Positions 29,738-39,049 of a stretch of DNA of 42,400 bases are shown in pieces. The position numbers and the translations under genes were made by a program. Where the stretch lies: the NCBI GenBank assembly GCA_945860085.1, contig CAMAPJ010000014.1:1-42400 (forward strand). The letters are read 5' to 3'. The number at the start of each line of letters is the position of its first letter. Position 1 is the first letter of the stretch. The notes beneath the pieces are model-generated. The model was not told where the DNA came from, made no database searches, and saw only the letters and a program-made list of their open reading frames with translations. Source of the DNA: Synechococcus sp. UW140 (lineage in GTDB: Bacteria > Cyanobacteriota > Cyanobacteriia > PCC-6307 > Cyanobiaceae).

Positions 29738-30325
29738 ATGGCCGATCGCCTCGACCTCCAGCTCATCTCTGCAGCCCTGCGCCGGGTGGGCTGGGTGCGC
29801 TTCTGGATCCAGCTGGTGCTGGCGGTGGTGGTAGTGGGTGTGTTGCTGTTCAGCAACATCGGCGGCCAGTTAGCTGGCCGCAGCGAGCGGGCCCTCGGCC
29901 TCGGCCCCGGTCTCTCGATGACGACCCTGGCTTTCCTGGTGCTGCTCTGGAGCCTGTGGCAGAGCTGGCTGGTGGTGCGCTGCGGCCGGGCCATCAACAG
30001 CGCCGCCCGGCCCAGCAAGGGCGAAACCGTCAAGCTGGTCAAGCGGGGGCTGCTCGCCGACCTAGTGGGCCTGAGCCTAGCTTCCGTGGGCTACCAGGCG
30101 ATGGCGGGCAGCCTGTTTGTGCAAGCCTCGATGCAGGTGCCCGGCTTCATCGGCGGCCAGATCGCCATCCAACCGGGCGGACGCCCCAACTTGATGGGCT
30201 ACCCAATCAGCTCGATTGAGATGCTCTCGGTGCTCAGCAACACCCAGGTGTTGTTCGCCCATCTGATCGGGATAGGGATCAGTCTCTGGTTGCTGCAACG
30301 CCTTTATCGGCCTAACGCCAGCTGA
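29738..30325 (+). CDS. DUF3611 family membrane protein
   Basis: ISAALRRVGWVRFWIQLVLAVVVVGVLLFSNI...LVVRCGRAINSAARPSKGETVKLVKRGLLADLVGLSLASVGYQAMAGSLFVQASMQVPGF. Confidence 0.8.
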   Translation: MADRLDLQLISAALRRVGWVRFWIQLVLAVVVVGVLLFSNIGGQLAGRSERALGLGPGLSMTTLAFLVLLWSLWQSWLVVRCGRAINSAARPSKGETVKLVKRGLLADLVGLSLASVGYQAMAGSLFVQASMQVPGFIGGQIAIQPGGRPNLMGYPISSIEMLSVLSNTQVLFAHLIGIGISLWLLQRLYRPNAS

Positions 30326-30333
30326 GAGGCGAG

Positions 30334-31128
30334 CTAGATCCCAGGCAGCGTCGGCAGGGCCGCCGGATTGCCGCGCCAGAACAGCTCTGGCTGCAGGGGG
30401 GAGAGGGACACGCCCCCTGCAGCCACATGGGCCACGTCCGTGGGCCAGTCGAGCGGGCCCGCCACGGCTGCGTCGATGTCATCGACCACCTCTCCAGCCA
30501 GCCAGTAATAGGTGCGGCCGCGGGGATCGGAGCGTTTATCGAACTGGTCGATGTAGCGGCGCACCGCCGTGCGGCACCAGCGCAGGGGCCCCAGCGAGCC
30601 CTGGGGCAACGGAGGCACATTGAGGTTGAGCAGCAGGCCCTCGGGCCAGCCCTGGCCATAGGTGTGTTCGGCCACATCCAAGGCCAGGCGGGCCGCCGGT
30701 TCAAAGTGGCGCCACTGGAAATCGGCACAGCTCACGGCCAGGGCCGGCAAGCCCTCGATCGTGCCCTCCATCGCCGCTGAAACCGTGCCGGAATAGAGGA
30801 CATCGGTGCCCAGATTGGGGCCGTGGTTGATGCCCGAAAGCACCAAATCGGGCGGCTCATCCAGCAGGCGAAACAGGGCGAGCTTGACGCAATCGGACGG
30901 GGTGCCGCTGCAGGCCCAGGCGGTCACCCCCTCGCCGAACAGTTCATCGGCCCGCTCGGCCCTCAGGGGCGTCTGCAAGGTGAGGCCATGGCCAGTGGCC
31001 GAGCGCTCCTGGTCCGGGCAGACCACCGTGACCTTGTGACCACGGCGGGCGGCCTCGGCGGCTAAGGCGCGGATGCCGGCGGCGAACACCCCGTCGTCGT
31101 TGCTGATCAGGATCCGCAAAGGGGCCAT
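30334..31128 (-). CDS. surE: 5'-nucleotidase SurE
   Basis: [48 protein letters not shown]...[13 protein letters not shown]...[31 protein letters not shown]. Confidence 0.96.
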   Translation of the reverse strand: MAPLRILISNDDGVFAAGIRALAAEAARRGHKVTVVCPDQERSATGHGLTLQTPLRAERADELFGEGVTAWACSGTPSDCVKLALFRLLDEPPDLVLSGINHGPNLGTDVLYSGTVSAAMEGTIEGLPALAVSCADFQWRHFEPAARLALDVAEHTYGQGWPEGLLLNLNVPPLPQGSLGPLRWCRTAVRRYIDQFDKRSDPRGRTYYWLAGEVVDDIDAAVAGPLDWPTDVAHVAAGGVSLSPLQPELFWRGNPAALPTLPGI

Positions 31129-31208
31129 CGCGGCTCGGCTGGCTCAGGGTTCAGCCAGAACGGTAGGGGGGTGGCTGCTTAAGCTCCAGTTCTGAACGAG
31201 ACAGCTGC

Positions 31209-32216
31209 GTGAGCGCCACCCCCAGCCTGCAGGAGCTCACCGGCCAGCTGGAGCAGCTCGAAGCCCAGGCCGCCGATGCGATCGCGGCCGCCAGCAACTC
31301 CAGCGAACTGGAAAACCTGCGGGTGGGCCTGCTCGGCAAGAAGGGCCAACTTTCTGCCGTGCTCGGGGCCATGGGCAAGCTGGCAGCCGAAGAGCGGCCG
31401 CTGATGGGCCAGCGGGCCAACGTGCTCAAGGAACTGGTGCAGGACTTGCTTAGCCAGCGGCTGGAGGCAGTGAAATCAGCGGCCCTGCTGGAGCGGATCG
31501 GCCAGGAATCGCTCGATGTCACGGCCCCAAGCAGCTTCATTCCGCCGGGCCATCGCCACCCGCTGATCAGCACGATTGAAGAAATCGTTGATATTTTTGC
31601 CGGCCTCGGTTATCGCGTCGAAGAAGGGCCGGAAATCGAAACCGACCACTACAACTTCACCGCCTTGAACATCCCGCCCCATCACCCGGCGCGGGACATG
31701 CAGGACACCTTTTATCTCTCCGGCAACGATCTGCTGCGCACCCACACCTCGCCTGTGCAGATCCGCCATCTTGAAAAAAATCCGCCGCCGGTGCGGATCG
31801 TCGCCCCGGGGAGGGTCTATCGGCGCGATGCAGTCGATGCCACCCACTCGCCGGTGTTCCACCAAGTTGAGGTGCTGGCGATTGATGAAGGGCTGGATTT
31901 CAGCCACCTGCGCGGCACGGTGACCACCTTCCTGCAACAATTTTTTGGTGATTTACCCGTGCGTTTCCGCGCCAGCTATTTCCCCTTTACCGAGCCCTCC
32001 GCCGAGGTGGATGTGCAGTGGCGCGGCCGCTGGCTTGAGGTGATGGGTTGCGGCATGGTCGATCCGGCGGTGTTGGAGGGGCTAGGTCTCGATCCGGAGC
32101 GCTGGAGTGGCTTCGCCGCTGGTCTTGGCGTGGAGCGCTTCTGCATGGTGCGCCACGGCGTTGATGACATCCGCCGCCTGTTCACCAGCGACCTGCGCTT
32201 CCTCGAGCAATTCTGA
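31209..32216 (+). CDS. pheS: Phenylalanine-tRNA ligase alpha subunit
   Basis: [76 protein letters not shown]...; GTG start. Confidence 0.96.
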   Translation: MSATPSLQELTGQLEQLEAQAADAIAAASNSSELENLRVGLLGKKGQLSAVLGAMGKLAAEERPLMGQRANVLKELVQDLLSQRLEAVKSAALLERIGQESLDVTAPSSFIPPGHRHPLISTIEEIVDIFAGLGYRVEEGPEIETDHYNFTALNIPPHHPARDMQDTFYLSGNDLLRTHTSPVQIRHLEKNPPPVRIVAPGRVYRRDAVDATHSPVFHQVEVLAIDEGLDFSHLRGTVTTFLQQFFGDLPVRFRASYFPFTEPSAEVDVQWRGRWLEVMGCGMVDPAVLEGLGLDPERWSGFAAGLGVERFCMVRHGVDDIRRLFTSDLRFLEQF

Positions 32217-32272
32217 GCAGACAGCCTGAGGGGCGGCATTGAGCAGGCAGCCTGAAGGGCCAATTTGAGCGG
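32214..32272 (+). repeat. Imperfect 26-bp tandem repeat after pheS (about 2.3 copies)
   Basis: TGAGCAGACAGCCTGAGGGGCGGCAT / TGAGCAGGCAGCCTGAAGGGCCAATT / TGAGCGG starting at 32214, 32240 and 32266. Confidence 0.8.
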
Positions 32273-32341
32273 CCAGGTCGACCGGCCGGCCACTGCGGGC
32301 CCTCCCGCCCATAAACTCCCTAAGCCCCCTGCAAACGATCG

Positions 32342-33256
32342 GTGCCCCGCGTCGGACTGATCGTCAACGACGGCAAAGACCTCGCCCTGCACACCGCCGA
32401 CGCGATCGAGTCAAGGCTGGCGGGGGCTGGCTACGACGTGCTGCGGGTGAGCAGCGCCGGCGGCATGGTGGGCTTCGCCAACCCGGACCAGCACCTGCGC
32501 ACCCTCGGCTACGCGGCCTGCGTACCCGCCAGCTTTCGCACCGACCTGGAGCTGGCGGTGGTGCTCGGCGGCGATGGCACGGTGCTGTCGGCGGCCCGCC
32601 AAACGGCACCGATCGGCGTACCGATCCTGACAATTAATACCGGCCACCTCGGCTTCCTGGCCGAGGCCTACCTGCCCGAACTGGACCAGGCCCTCGACCA
32701 GGTGATTGCCGGCGACTGGACCGTGGAAGAACGCACCATGCTGGTGGTGAGCGTGATGCGGGGCGAGCAGCGGCGCTGGGAGGTGCTTTGCCTCAACGAG
32801 ATGGCCCTGCACCGGGAACCGCTCACCAGCATGTGCCATTTCGAGATCGCCATCGGCCGCCATGCCCCGGTAGATATCGCCGCCGATGGGGTGATCCTCT
32901 CCACCCCCACCGGCTCCACCGCCTACGCCCTTAGCGCCGGGGGGCCGGTGATCACGCCCGATTGTCCGGTGCTGCAGCTCACCCCGATCGCGCCCCATTC
33001 CCTGGCGTCGAGAGCCCTGGTGTTCAGTGATCGCGAACCGGTCACGGTGTTTCCGGCCACGCCGGAGCGATTGATGATGGTGGTGGATGGCAGTGCTGGT
33101 TGCTATGTGTGGCCGGAAGATCGGGTCTTGATCCGCCGTAGTGACCATGGGGTGCGGTTTGTGCGCCTGGCCAACCATGAGTTTTTCCAGGTGTTGCGCA
33201 ACAAGCTGGGCTGGGGCCTGCCCCATGTGGCCAAACCCGGCAATGGGCTTGGCTAG
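32342..33256 (+). CDS. nadK: NAD kinase
   Basis: [26 protein letters not shown]...[40 protein letters not shown]...[21 protein letters not shown]. Confidence 0.95.
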   Translation: MPRVGLIVNDGKDLALHTADAIESRLAGAGYDVLRVSSAGGMVGFANPDQHLRTLGYAACVPASFRTDLELAVVLGGDGTVLSAARQTAPIGVPILTINTGHLGFLAEAYLPELDQALDQVIAGDWTVEERTMLVVSVMRGEQRRWEVLCLNEMALHREPLTSMCHFEIAIGRHAPVDIAADGVILSTPTGSTAYALSAGGPVITPDCPVLQLTPIAPHSLASRALVFSDREPVTVFPATPERLMMVVDGSAGCYVWPEDRVLIRRSDHGVRFVRLANHEFFQVLRNKLGWGLPHVAKPGNGLG

Positions 33257-33306
33257 TCCTTCTGGCACTGACCAACCCAGCTCCATTCGGCTGAGATCGC
33301 TCCTCC

Positions 33307-34035
33307 TTGACCCCTTCCCCTGCTCCGCAACCGGCCACCAGGCCCCAGGCGCCCTCTGAGTTGTTACTGCTCGGGGCGGCGGCCAGGGCGCTGGCACCCC
33401 GGCTAGAGGCCTCCGGCTATGGCTGCCTCCAGGCTGATCACCAAGACCCGAGCAGCTGGGGCCAGCCGGATCTGGTAGTGCTGTCAGCGGAGGCGGCCGG
33501 AGCCATCGCCCAGTTACGAGGGCAACTGCCTGCGGTGCCCTTGCTTCTCGATATCGAAAGCGACAGCGTCATGGGCCGCTCAGAGACCCTCAGCAGCGGC
33601 GCCCATGACTTCTGGCTGTCCTCGGCCGGGCCGAGCGACCTGTTGATGCGCCTGAGGCTGCATACGAATCTGGTCAAACGGGCCGCAGCCCACAACAATC
33701 GCCTACGGCTAGCGGATCTCTCCTTGGTGCCTGGGCGCCAGGAGGCTTGGCGGGGCCAGCGAGCCTTGGCCCTCACCGCCCGGGAATTCGCCCTACTGCA
33801 GCTGCTGCTGCAAAAGGCCGGCGCCGTGGTGAGCCGCGAGACGATCCTGCAGGTGGTCTGGCCCGATCAGGACAGTGGCGCCAGCAACATCATCGAGGTG
33901 TATGTGCGCTACCTGCGCCAGAAACTGGAGCTCGGCGGAGAACGACGCCTGATCCATACCGTGCGCGGCCTGGGGTATTGCCTAGCGGAAAGCCTGCCCA
34001 AGAACTTACCCAAGCCCCCGTTGAAAGCCCGTTGA
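33307..34035 (+). CDS. OmpR/PhoB-type regulator with atypical receiver domain
   Basis: C-terminal winged helix RALALTAREFALLQLLLQKAGAVVSRETILQVVWPDQDSGASNIIEVYVRYLRQKLELGGERRLIHTVRGLGYCL; N-terminal receiver-like fold lacks canonical residues. Confidence 0.85.
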   Translation: MTPSPAPQPATRPQAPSELLLLGAAARALAPRLEASGYGCLQADHQDPSSWGQPDLVVLSAEAAGAIAQLRGQLPAVPLLLDIESDSVMGRSETLSSGAHDFWLSSAGPSDLLMRLRLHTNLVKRAAAHNNRLRLADLSLVPGRQEAWRGQRALALTAREFALLQLLLQKAGAVVSRETILQVVWPDQDSGASNIIEVYVRYLRQKLELGGERRLIHTVRGLGYCLAESLPKNLPKPPLKAR

Positions 34036-34213
34036 AAGTCGCGCCAAGCAGTGCCGAACAACGCAGCCAACCCTCTGGATCCAGCTCAAGCGAGCCTTGC
34101 GCCCACCCCCTTGCTGGGCGAGCCCCTGCTGGGCTAAGGCTTAATGGCCGGCAGGCCGATCGCCGCAATCCGAGCCAGCCAGTCCACACTCCCCCTGCAA
34201 GCTCAGAGTCGCC

Positions 34214-34702
34214 ATGCCCCCCACGCCTGCGCCACCGTCTGGGCCGCCCCAGTCCCTGCCGATCAGCGCCCAATGGTGTCTGGTGAGACAGCAGCAAGCG
34301 CCCCTGCAACCAGATCCGCCTTGCATCCTGTTAGAGCAGGCCACCACGCCCCAACAACAGCAATGGGGCCTGATGGGGCGCCCACCCCTGGCACCCCTGC
34401 GCGGCATGTGGTTTCCTTTTGAGTCGGCCATTGTCGTTAAGTTCTGGATGCATCGCACGCCAGCCCCCCTAGACATGGTGTTTGTGCGGGAAGGGCGGGT
34501 GATCGCGATCGAAGCCAACGCCTCTCCCTGCCTGCGGCTGCCCTGCCCCAGCTATGGCCCCGACGACCGATCTGATGGGGTGGTGGAACTGGGCGCCGGC
34601 CAAGCTGCTGCCCTGGGAATCGTGGTGGGGAGTCCGGCCCTAATTCAGGCCAAGACCAAGGGAAGCGCGCTGGTAACGGTTGGGGGCGCGCTTCAACCCT
34701 GA
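34214..34702 (+). CDS. DUF192 domain-containing protein
   Basis: GLMGRPPLAPLRGMWFPFESAIVVKFWMHRTPAPLDMVFVREGRVIAIEANASPC has the DUF192 signature FWMxxTxxPLDMxF. Confidence 0.88.
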   Translation: MPPTPAPPSGPPQSLPISAQWCLVRQQQAPLQPDPPCILLEQATTPQQQQWGLMGRPPLAPLRGMWFPFESAIVVKFWMHRTPAPLDMVFVREGRVIAIEANASPCLRLPCPSYGPDDRSDGVVELGAGQAAALGIVVGSPALIQAKTKGSALVTVGGALQP

Positions 34703-34977
34703 GCAGGGAAGCTGGCCAATTCAAACAAAAGCGCAAACCAATTCAAGCTAGGTATTGCAGAATTAGCAAAAAATAAAATGTCCAGAGGTACGGGGCCTTA
34801 AGCCATCCAAGGCATGAGCAAGTCTTCGCAAAGCCAGCCCTTAGTCCTCAAGCCTAGTGGCTCAAACAGGCTACGGGGTTGCCATAGATGCAGGCATTGG
34901 CGCAAGCCAGCAAGGGCTAAAAGGTGGTTATGTTAGCCTTAAGCCTACGTGCTTGAAAGCGCCCAACTACCGTATTC

Positions 34978-36324
34978 ATGTTTCAGTCGCAAACAATCCT
35001 TGAAGAGCTCCTAACAAGACGTCACAGGAGTTTTCTTTCTCAGCAAATAATTTTCTCCTATCAAATACTAATTGACATCCTCTACAAAGTCTGGGGGAGC
35101 AATACGGAGGATTACGGAAGAGCCATTCAGATTGCCACTGGCAGGCGGGGAGATTTAGGGCGCTCAGCCCAACTCTTTGAGGGCATCTTTATCGATGAAC
35201 CGATCGAGATAGAAAAACTGGAAGAATCGCTCAAGTCAGTCAAAATCGTTGAGTGTATTCCTGGCGACCAAAAGCGACCAAGCCCAAACTTTGGCCGCTC
35301 CAATTCACTCATTTCAAGCATCAATTTCTTTGCGGAAAAAAAAGATGAGCAATTCATCCTCGAACGCATTGGCATTTCCAAACAAAAGCTGTTGGGCATT
35401 GCTCGCTGCATGTGGGAAATCCGAGCCTGCGCCTTCTTCCTGCGCACGGCCAGAAACGACGACGAACATCTTGACATTCAAGATTTCTCGGTAGCGACAG
35501 CAATTGCAGCCACAGGTTGCGCCGTACGCGTCTCTGACTGCATGCAAACAATTGCATGGTCGTTGCAAGGGTACTCGCCAAGTTTCAACGCGATGCTTGC
35601 CATTCCCAATGACGACTGTTCCCAGTCTCTCAATGCAATCATGAACCAGATGTTCAGCATTGAGACCGCTACTGACGACGTGGGCACCCCTCCCAAGCCC
35701 CCTACTGATCAGGCAGCCTCAATGGCAACTCTCAGTAGCATGATGACAGGCAATCATGGAGAGCCTTCAGATGTATTGCCAGTATTACTAGAATTGCTGC
35801 GCGGAATCAATGAGAATAAGCGGCAATTTTTCTCCGTAACCCAATCACTCGAACGCATTGAAGGACAAGGTGCGCGCATCGAGAATTGCTTCATCCGCCA
35901 AGCGGCACCCGATGGCAACAGCAACAGTCTCACAAATGCAATAACGACTTCAGCCTTATTGGCAACTGATGCCAGCTCGTTAAAAACAATCCCAGATCGA
36001 CTGAGCAAACGCGAAGCCGAACAAGCTCTTCTCGAATTGAGAAGTTATATTCTTTTCAAAATGAGAATTAGCTATCCGGACTTCGAACCCTATCACTGCA
36101 TTACTCAACGCACCGCTATTCTGCAGGCCCTGCATGCAAGATCGTCCTCCATTGAAGAATATATCAGCGTGCCAGTGATAAAACGCATCATCGCCATGAA
36201 CGACAATGGCGGCGAACTGGTTGATCAGCAACTTGAGGATTGGGGTGATCGAATTTCCAGCATTCTTTCAGCAATTGACTATGCAAAAGCCAATGACGAA
36301 TACGATGTTAACGAGACAAGCTGA
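34978..36324 (+). CDS. Hypothetical 448-aa protein, orphan; possible HEPN-like domain
   Basis: Long ORF in locally AT-richer DNA; contains RTARNDDEHLD (R-x4-H) in a helical context. No family recognised with confidence. Confidence 0.8.
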   Translation: MFQSQTILEELLTRRHRSFLSQQIIFSYQILIDILYKVWGSNTEDYGRAIQIATGRRGDLGRSAQLFEGIFIDEPIEIEKLEESLKSVKIVECIPGDQKRPSPNFGRSNSLISSINFFAEKKDEQFILERIGISKQKLLGIARCMWEIRACAFFLRTARNDDEHLDIQDFSVATAIAATGCAVRVSDCMQTIAWSLQGYSPSFNAMLAIPNDDCSQSLNAIMNQMFSIETATDDVGTPPKPPTDQAASMATLSSMMTGNHGEPSDVLPVLLELLRGINENKRQFFSVTQSLERIEGQGARIENCFIRQAAPDGNSNSLTNAITTSALLATDASSLKTIPDRLSKREAEQALLELRSYILFKMRISYPDFEPYHCITQRTAILQALHARSSSIEEYISVPVIKRIIAMNDNGGELVDQQLEDWGDRISSILSAIDYAKANDEYDVNETS

Positions 36325-36554
36325 ATGCGAGGGTCTCCCCTAGGTGAGCATGAAGGCTCCCCGTCGTAGAGCATGGTCCCCTGAGATCTCTCCCATCAAA
36401 GTTGGGTAAATAATAGGTAGCACAGATGCTCGCTTAGGCGCCATGGATGCGGCCGATCTGCCGTAGTTCCATCGCCGAGATCATTGCCGTAGCCAACGTG
36501 ACAACGCGCCAGGCGGCACAGGCCCCAGGCTGATTCCCCATTGAGGCTCATTGG

Positions 36555-36821
36555 ATGTTAAGCCGGCTGAGCTCCGTACTGGGACGCGGTCAGCGTCACG
36601 CCCGCACCTATCGCCTAATCGATGGCTTTTGGCGGCCCCATCCCGAACTGGATGGCTCCTATGCGTCCCTAGAAGAGGCGATACAGGACGCCGTTGTCTG
36701 GCTGGAGGGCCTAGGGGCTGGTGCGAGCAGCTGCTCGATCGGCCTGGAGGTCAGCACCCCAAGCGGCGACTGGCGCACGATTCGCCAACCGGATCTGTTG
36801 CTTTGTCCGCTTCCCTGGTGA
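36555..36821 (+). CDS. Conserved small cyanobacterial protein (88 aa)
   Basis: HARTYRLIDGFWRPHPELDGSYASLEEAIQDAVVWLEGLGAGASSCSIGLEVSTPSGDWRTIRQPDLLLCPLPW; compact protein-like sequence resembling a short picocyanobacterial hypothetical. Confidence 0.65.
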   Translation: MLSRLSSVLGRGQRHARTYRLIDGFWRPHPELDGSYASLEEAIQDAVVWLEGLGAGASSCSIGLEVSTPSGDWRTIRQPDLLLCPLPW

Positions 36822-36879
36822 GGCAGGCGCCGCGCCCGTCTCCCAGGCTGGCAGGCTCGAGGCGCAAGCACGGCCGCTT

Positions 36880-37426
36880 TCACCCGGGCCACAAGGGCCT
36901 GATCACAAGCCCGCCTGCCATTAGCACCAGCAGCCATAATGACGAATAAAAACTAAGCGCAAAACCTAGTGATCGAGCGGCGGCCCCCTTGCCATAGCCC
37001 CAGCTGAAGCAGAGTCTACCTAGCAGGCAAAGTGCTGCCGCCATGGGGACTGCAGCAAAAGAGGAAGGAGGCATCAAAACAATCCACAGCAGGTGCACAA
37101 GCACGGCCAAGCTGATCTGCTCGAGATTGTTCTGTAACAGCGCCTGCAGGATTCGGGCTCGCTGCGATGCAACGCTGAGGCCACTACCACCGAGATCCAC
37201 CGCAGAAACAAAACGCTGCCGAGCCAACAAAACCGATGGAGCCCGCCAGCCAAAGAGCTAAGCCCAGATCAGCAGCCAGGCCAAGCGTCAACCGCTGGGC
37301 CAAGGGAGCCTGATCCGCCAGCCCAAACGGGTTAGCGCGAATTGCCCAGGCCAGACTCGAAAAAATGGCCGCAGCACCGGTGGCCATGCCGCGCAGGACG
37401 CCCGACTGGTGCTGACTCCAGGCCAT
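36880..37426 (-). pseudogene. MAPEG-family membrane protein split by a +1 frameshift
   Basis: N-terminal part in frame 37184..37426 (VLRGMATGAAAIFSSLAWAI...LALWLAGSIGFVG); C-terminal part in frame 36880..37230 (LARQRFVSAVDLGGSGLSVASQRARILQALLQNNLEQISLAVLVHLLW...GYGKGAAARSLGFALSFYSSLWLLVLM). Removing one T from the T4 run (+ strand A at 37229-37232) gives IGLLARQRF. Confidence 0.72.
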
Positions 37427-37594
37427 CGCTGCTCCGCCATAGGCTGATGGTGAGGGTAGGGGCAGGGGAGTGGCCTATCGCGCGGGCAGATACGAGGTTG
37501 AACTGTTCCTGGCTGCTGCAAGGTTATTTTGACAGGAACTGGTCCTGCGGTCGCTGCCAACACTCACAATGGCGTGGTTGCCTAGGCGATCACC

Positions 37595-38203
37595 TTGCTC
37601 TTTTCCCCCGCCTGCGAGCGCAACCAGCAGCCCATCAGGGAGTTGTTGCGCCAGTGGCTACCTCCAGGGGCCAGAGTGTTGGAAATTGGCTCCGGCAGCG
37701 GCCAACACGCCATTTTCTTCGCTAAGGCGTTGGCGGGGTTGGATTGGCAGCCGAGCGAGCGGCGCGAAGCCCTCAACGACCTAGCGGAACGGATTGCTCT
37801 GGAGGGTCGCTCTGGCCTAGCCGTGGCAGCCCGGGTGGCCGAACCCTTCGAACTGGATGTCGATCAGGCAGAACACTGGCCCTCAAACGATTTTGACGCG
37901 CTGTTTAGCGCCAACACCTGCCACATCATGGCAGCTGGATCGGTGGCAAACCTGATTGCTGGGGCCGCCAAGGGCTTAAAACCCGGAGGGTTGCTGCTGC
38001 TCTACGGGCCCTTCCGAGACGAAGGAATCCCCATGGCCGCCAGTAACGCCGCTTTCGATGCCCACCTGCGCAGCCTTGATCCGGGCATGGGTCTGCGCGA
38101 TGCCCAGGAGATCGGCCGCTGGGCCCAGGAGCAGGGCTTCACCGCCATGGCCGATCAACCGATGCCAGCCCAAAACCGCTGTTTGATCTTTCGACTGGCC
38201 TGA
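37595..38203 (+). CDS. DUF938 class I SAM-dependent methyltransferase
   Basis: FSPACERNQQPIRELLRQWLPPGARVLEIGSGSGQHAIFFAKALAGLDWQPSE...SANTCHIMAAGSVANLIAGAAKGLKPGGLLLLYGPF; TTG start. Confidence 0.85.
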   Translation: MLFSPACERNQQPIRELLRQWLPPGARVLEIGSGSGQHAIFFAKALAGLDWQPSERREALNDLAERIALEGRSGLAVAARVAEPFELDVDQAEHWPSNDFDALFSANTCHIMAAGSVANLIAGAAKGLKPGGLLLLYGPFRDEGIPMAASNAAFDAHLRSLDPGMGLRDAQEIGRWAQEQGFTAMADQPMPAQNRCLIFRLA

Positions 38204-38220
38204 CGAGAGAGCTCTGCCGC

Positions 38221-38991
38221 TCAGGTGAGCTCAAACAGCAGCAAGTCAGCTCCCTCAAGAGTGGCCGTCAGGCCGCTGAGCTGGCCGGCCGAAAAACCCA
38301 GGCCGTCGCCCTGAACCAGGCAGCCGAGGGAGCCGAAGGCGCCCGTCGCCCCAGGGTCAACCCTCACCAGGAGGCCGCCAGCAATCACCTGGATCCAGCC
38401 CGAGGTTGCTGGTGCCAGCGGCAGATCAAGGCTGCCACCGGACCCAGGACAAGCGCGCCAAAGACGGATCGGCCGCTGGATCGCCATGGCCCCACCTAGA
38501 CGTTTGGGGTCAATTAGGGCCGTCCACCCCTCGCCAAGGGGAAAGGCCTGCTGGTCATAGCTGGGGGGGATACCCTGGCTGCTGGGTTCAATCCAGATCT
38601 GCAACAGACGGCAGGGAGCCTGGCCGCCATTGATCTCACTGTGGACAATGCCGGTGCCAGCACTCATCCGTTGCACTTCACCAGCGCGCAGGGTGGCGCG
38701 GTGGCCCATTGAATCCTGGTGATTCAATTCACCCTCCACCATCACAGTGATGATCTCCATGTCCCGGTGGGGATGCATGCCAAACCCCTGGCCGGCCCCA
38801 ATCCGGTCATCATTGATCACCAACAGCGGCCCAAAACCACGCCATTGGGGATCAAAGTGGCCGGCAAAACTGAAACTATGCCAACTATCGAGCCAGCCTG
38901 ACTGGCTATGAAAACGCTCAGCGTCTGGCCGATACACTAGGCCCGGCAAGGAAAACTGATCAACAGCAGGATCAAGCTGGAAATCTTTCAT
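38221..38991 (-). CDS. Pirin family protein
   Basis: GWLDSWHSFSFAGHFDPQWRGFGPLLVINDDRIGAGQGFGMHPHRDMEIITVMVEGELNHQDSMGHRATLRAGEVQRMSAGTGIVHSEIN. The ORF-track N-terminal extension is arsJ 3' sequence. Confidence 0.9.
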   Translation of the reverse strand: MKDFQLDPAVDQFSLPGLVYRPDAERFHSQSGWLDSWHSFSFAGHFDPQWRGFGPLLVINDDRIGAGQGFGMHPHRDMEIITVMVEGELNHQDSMGHRATLRAGEVQRMSAGTGIVHSEINGGQAPCRLLQIWIEPSSQGIPPSYDQQAFPLGEGWTALIDPKRLGGAMAIQRPIRLWRACPGSGGSLDLPLAPATSGWIQVIAGGLLVRVDPGATGAFGSLGCLVQGDGLGFSAGQLSGLTATLEGADLLLFELT

Positions 38992-39049
38992 CAGCGCAGC
39001 AAGACCCGATCGGGCGACGCCTTCAGCATGGATCAGGCTCGCAGTCCTG

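Noticed and set aside
36325-36554. Transposase remnant downstream of the orphan ORF
   Set aside because: Translations in the frames I checked gave no recognisable transposase motif.
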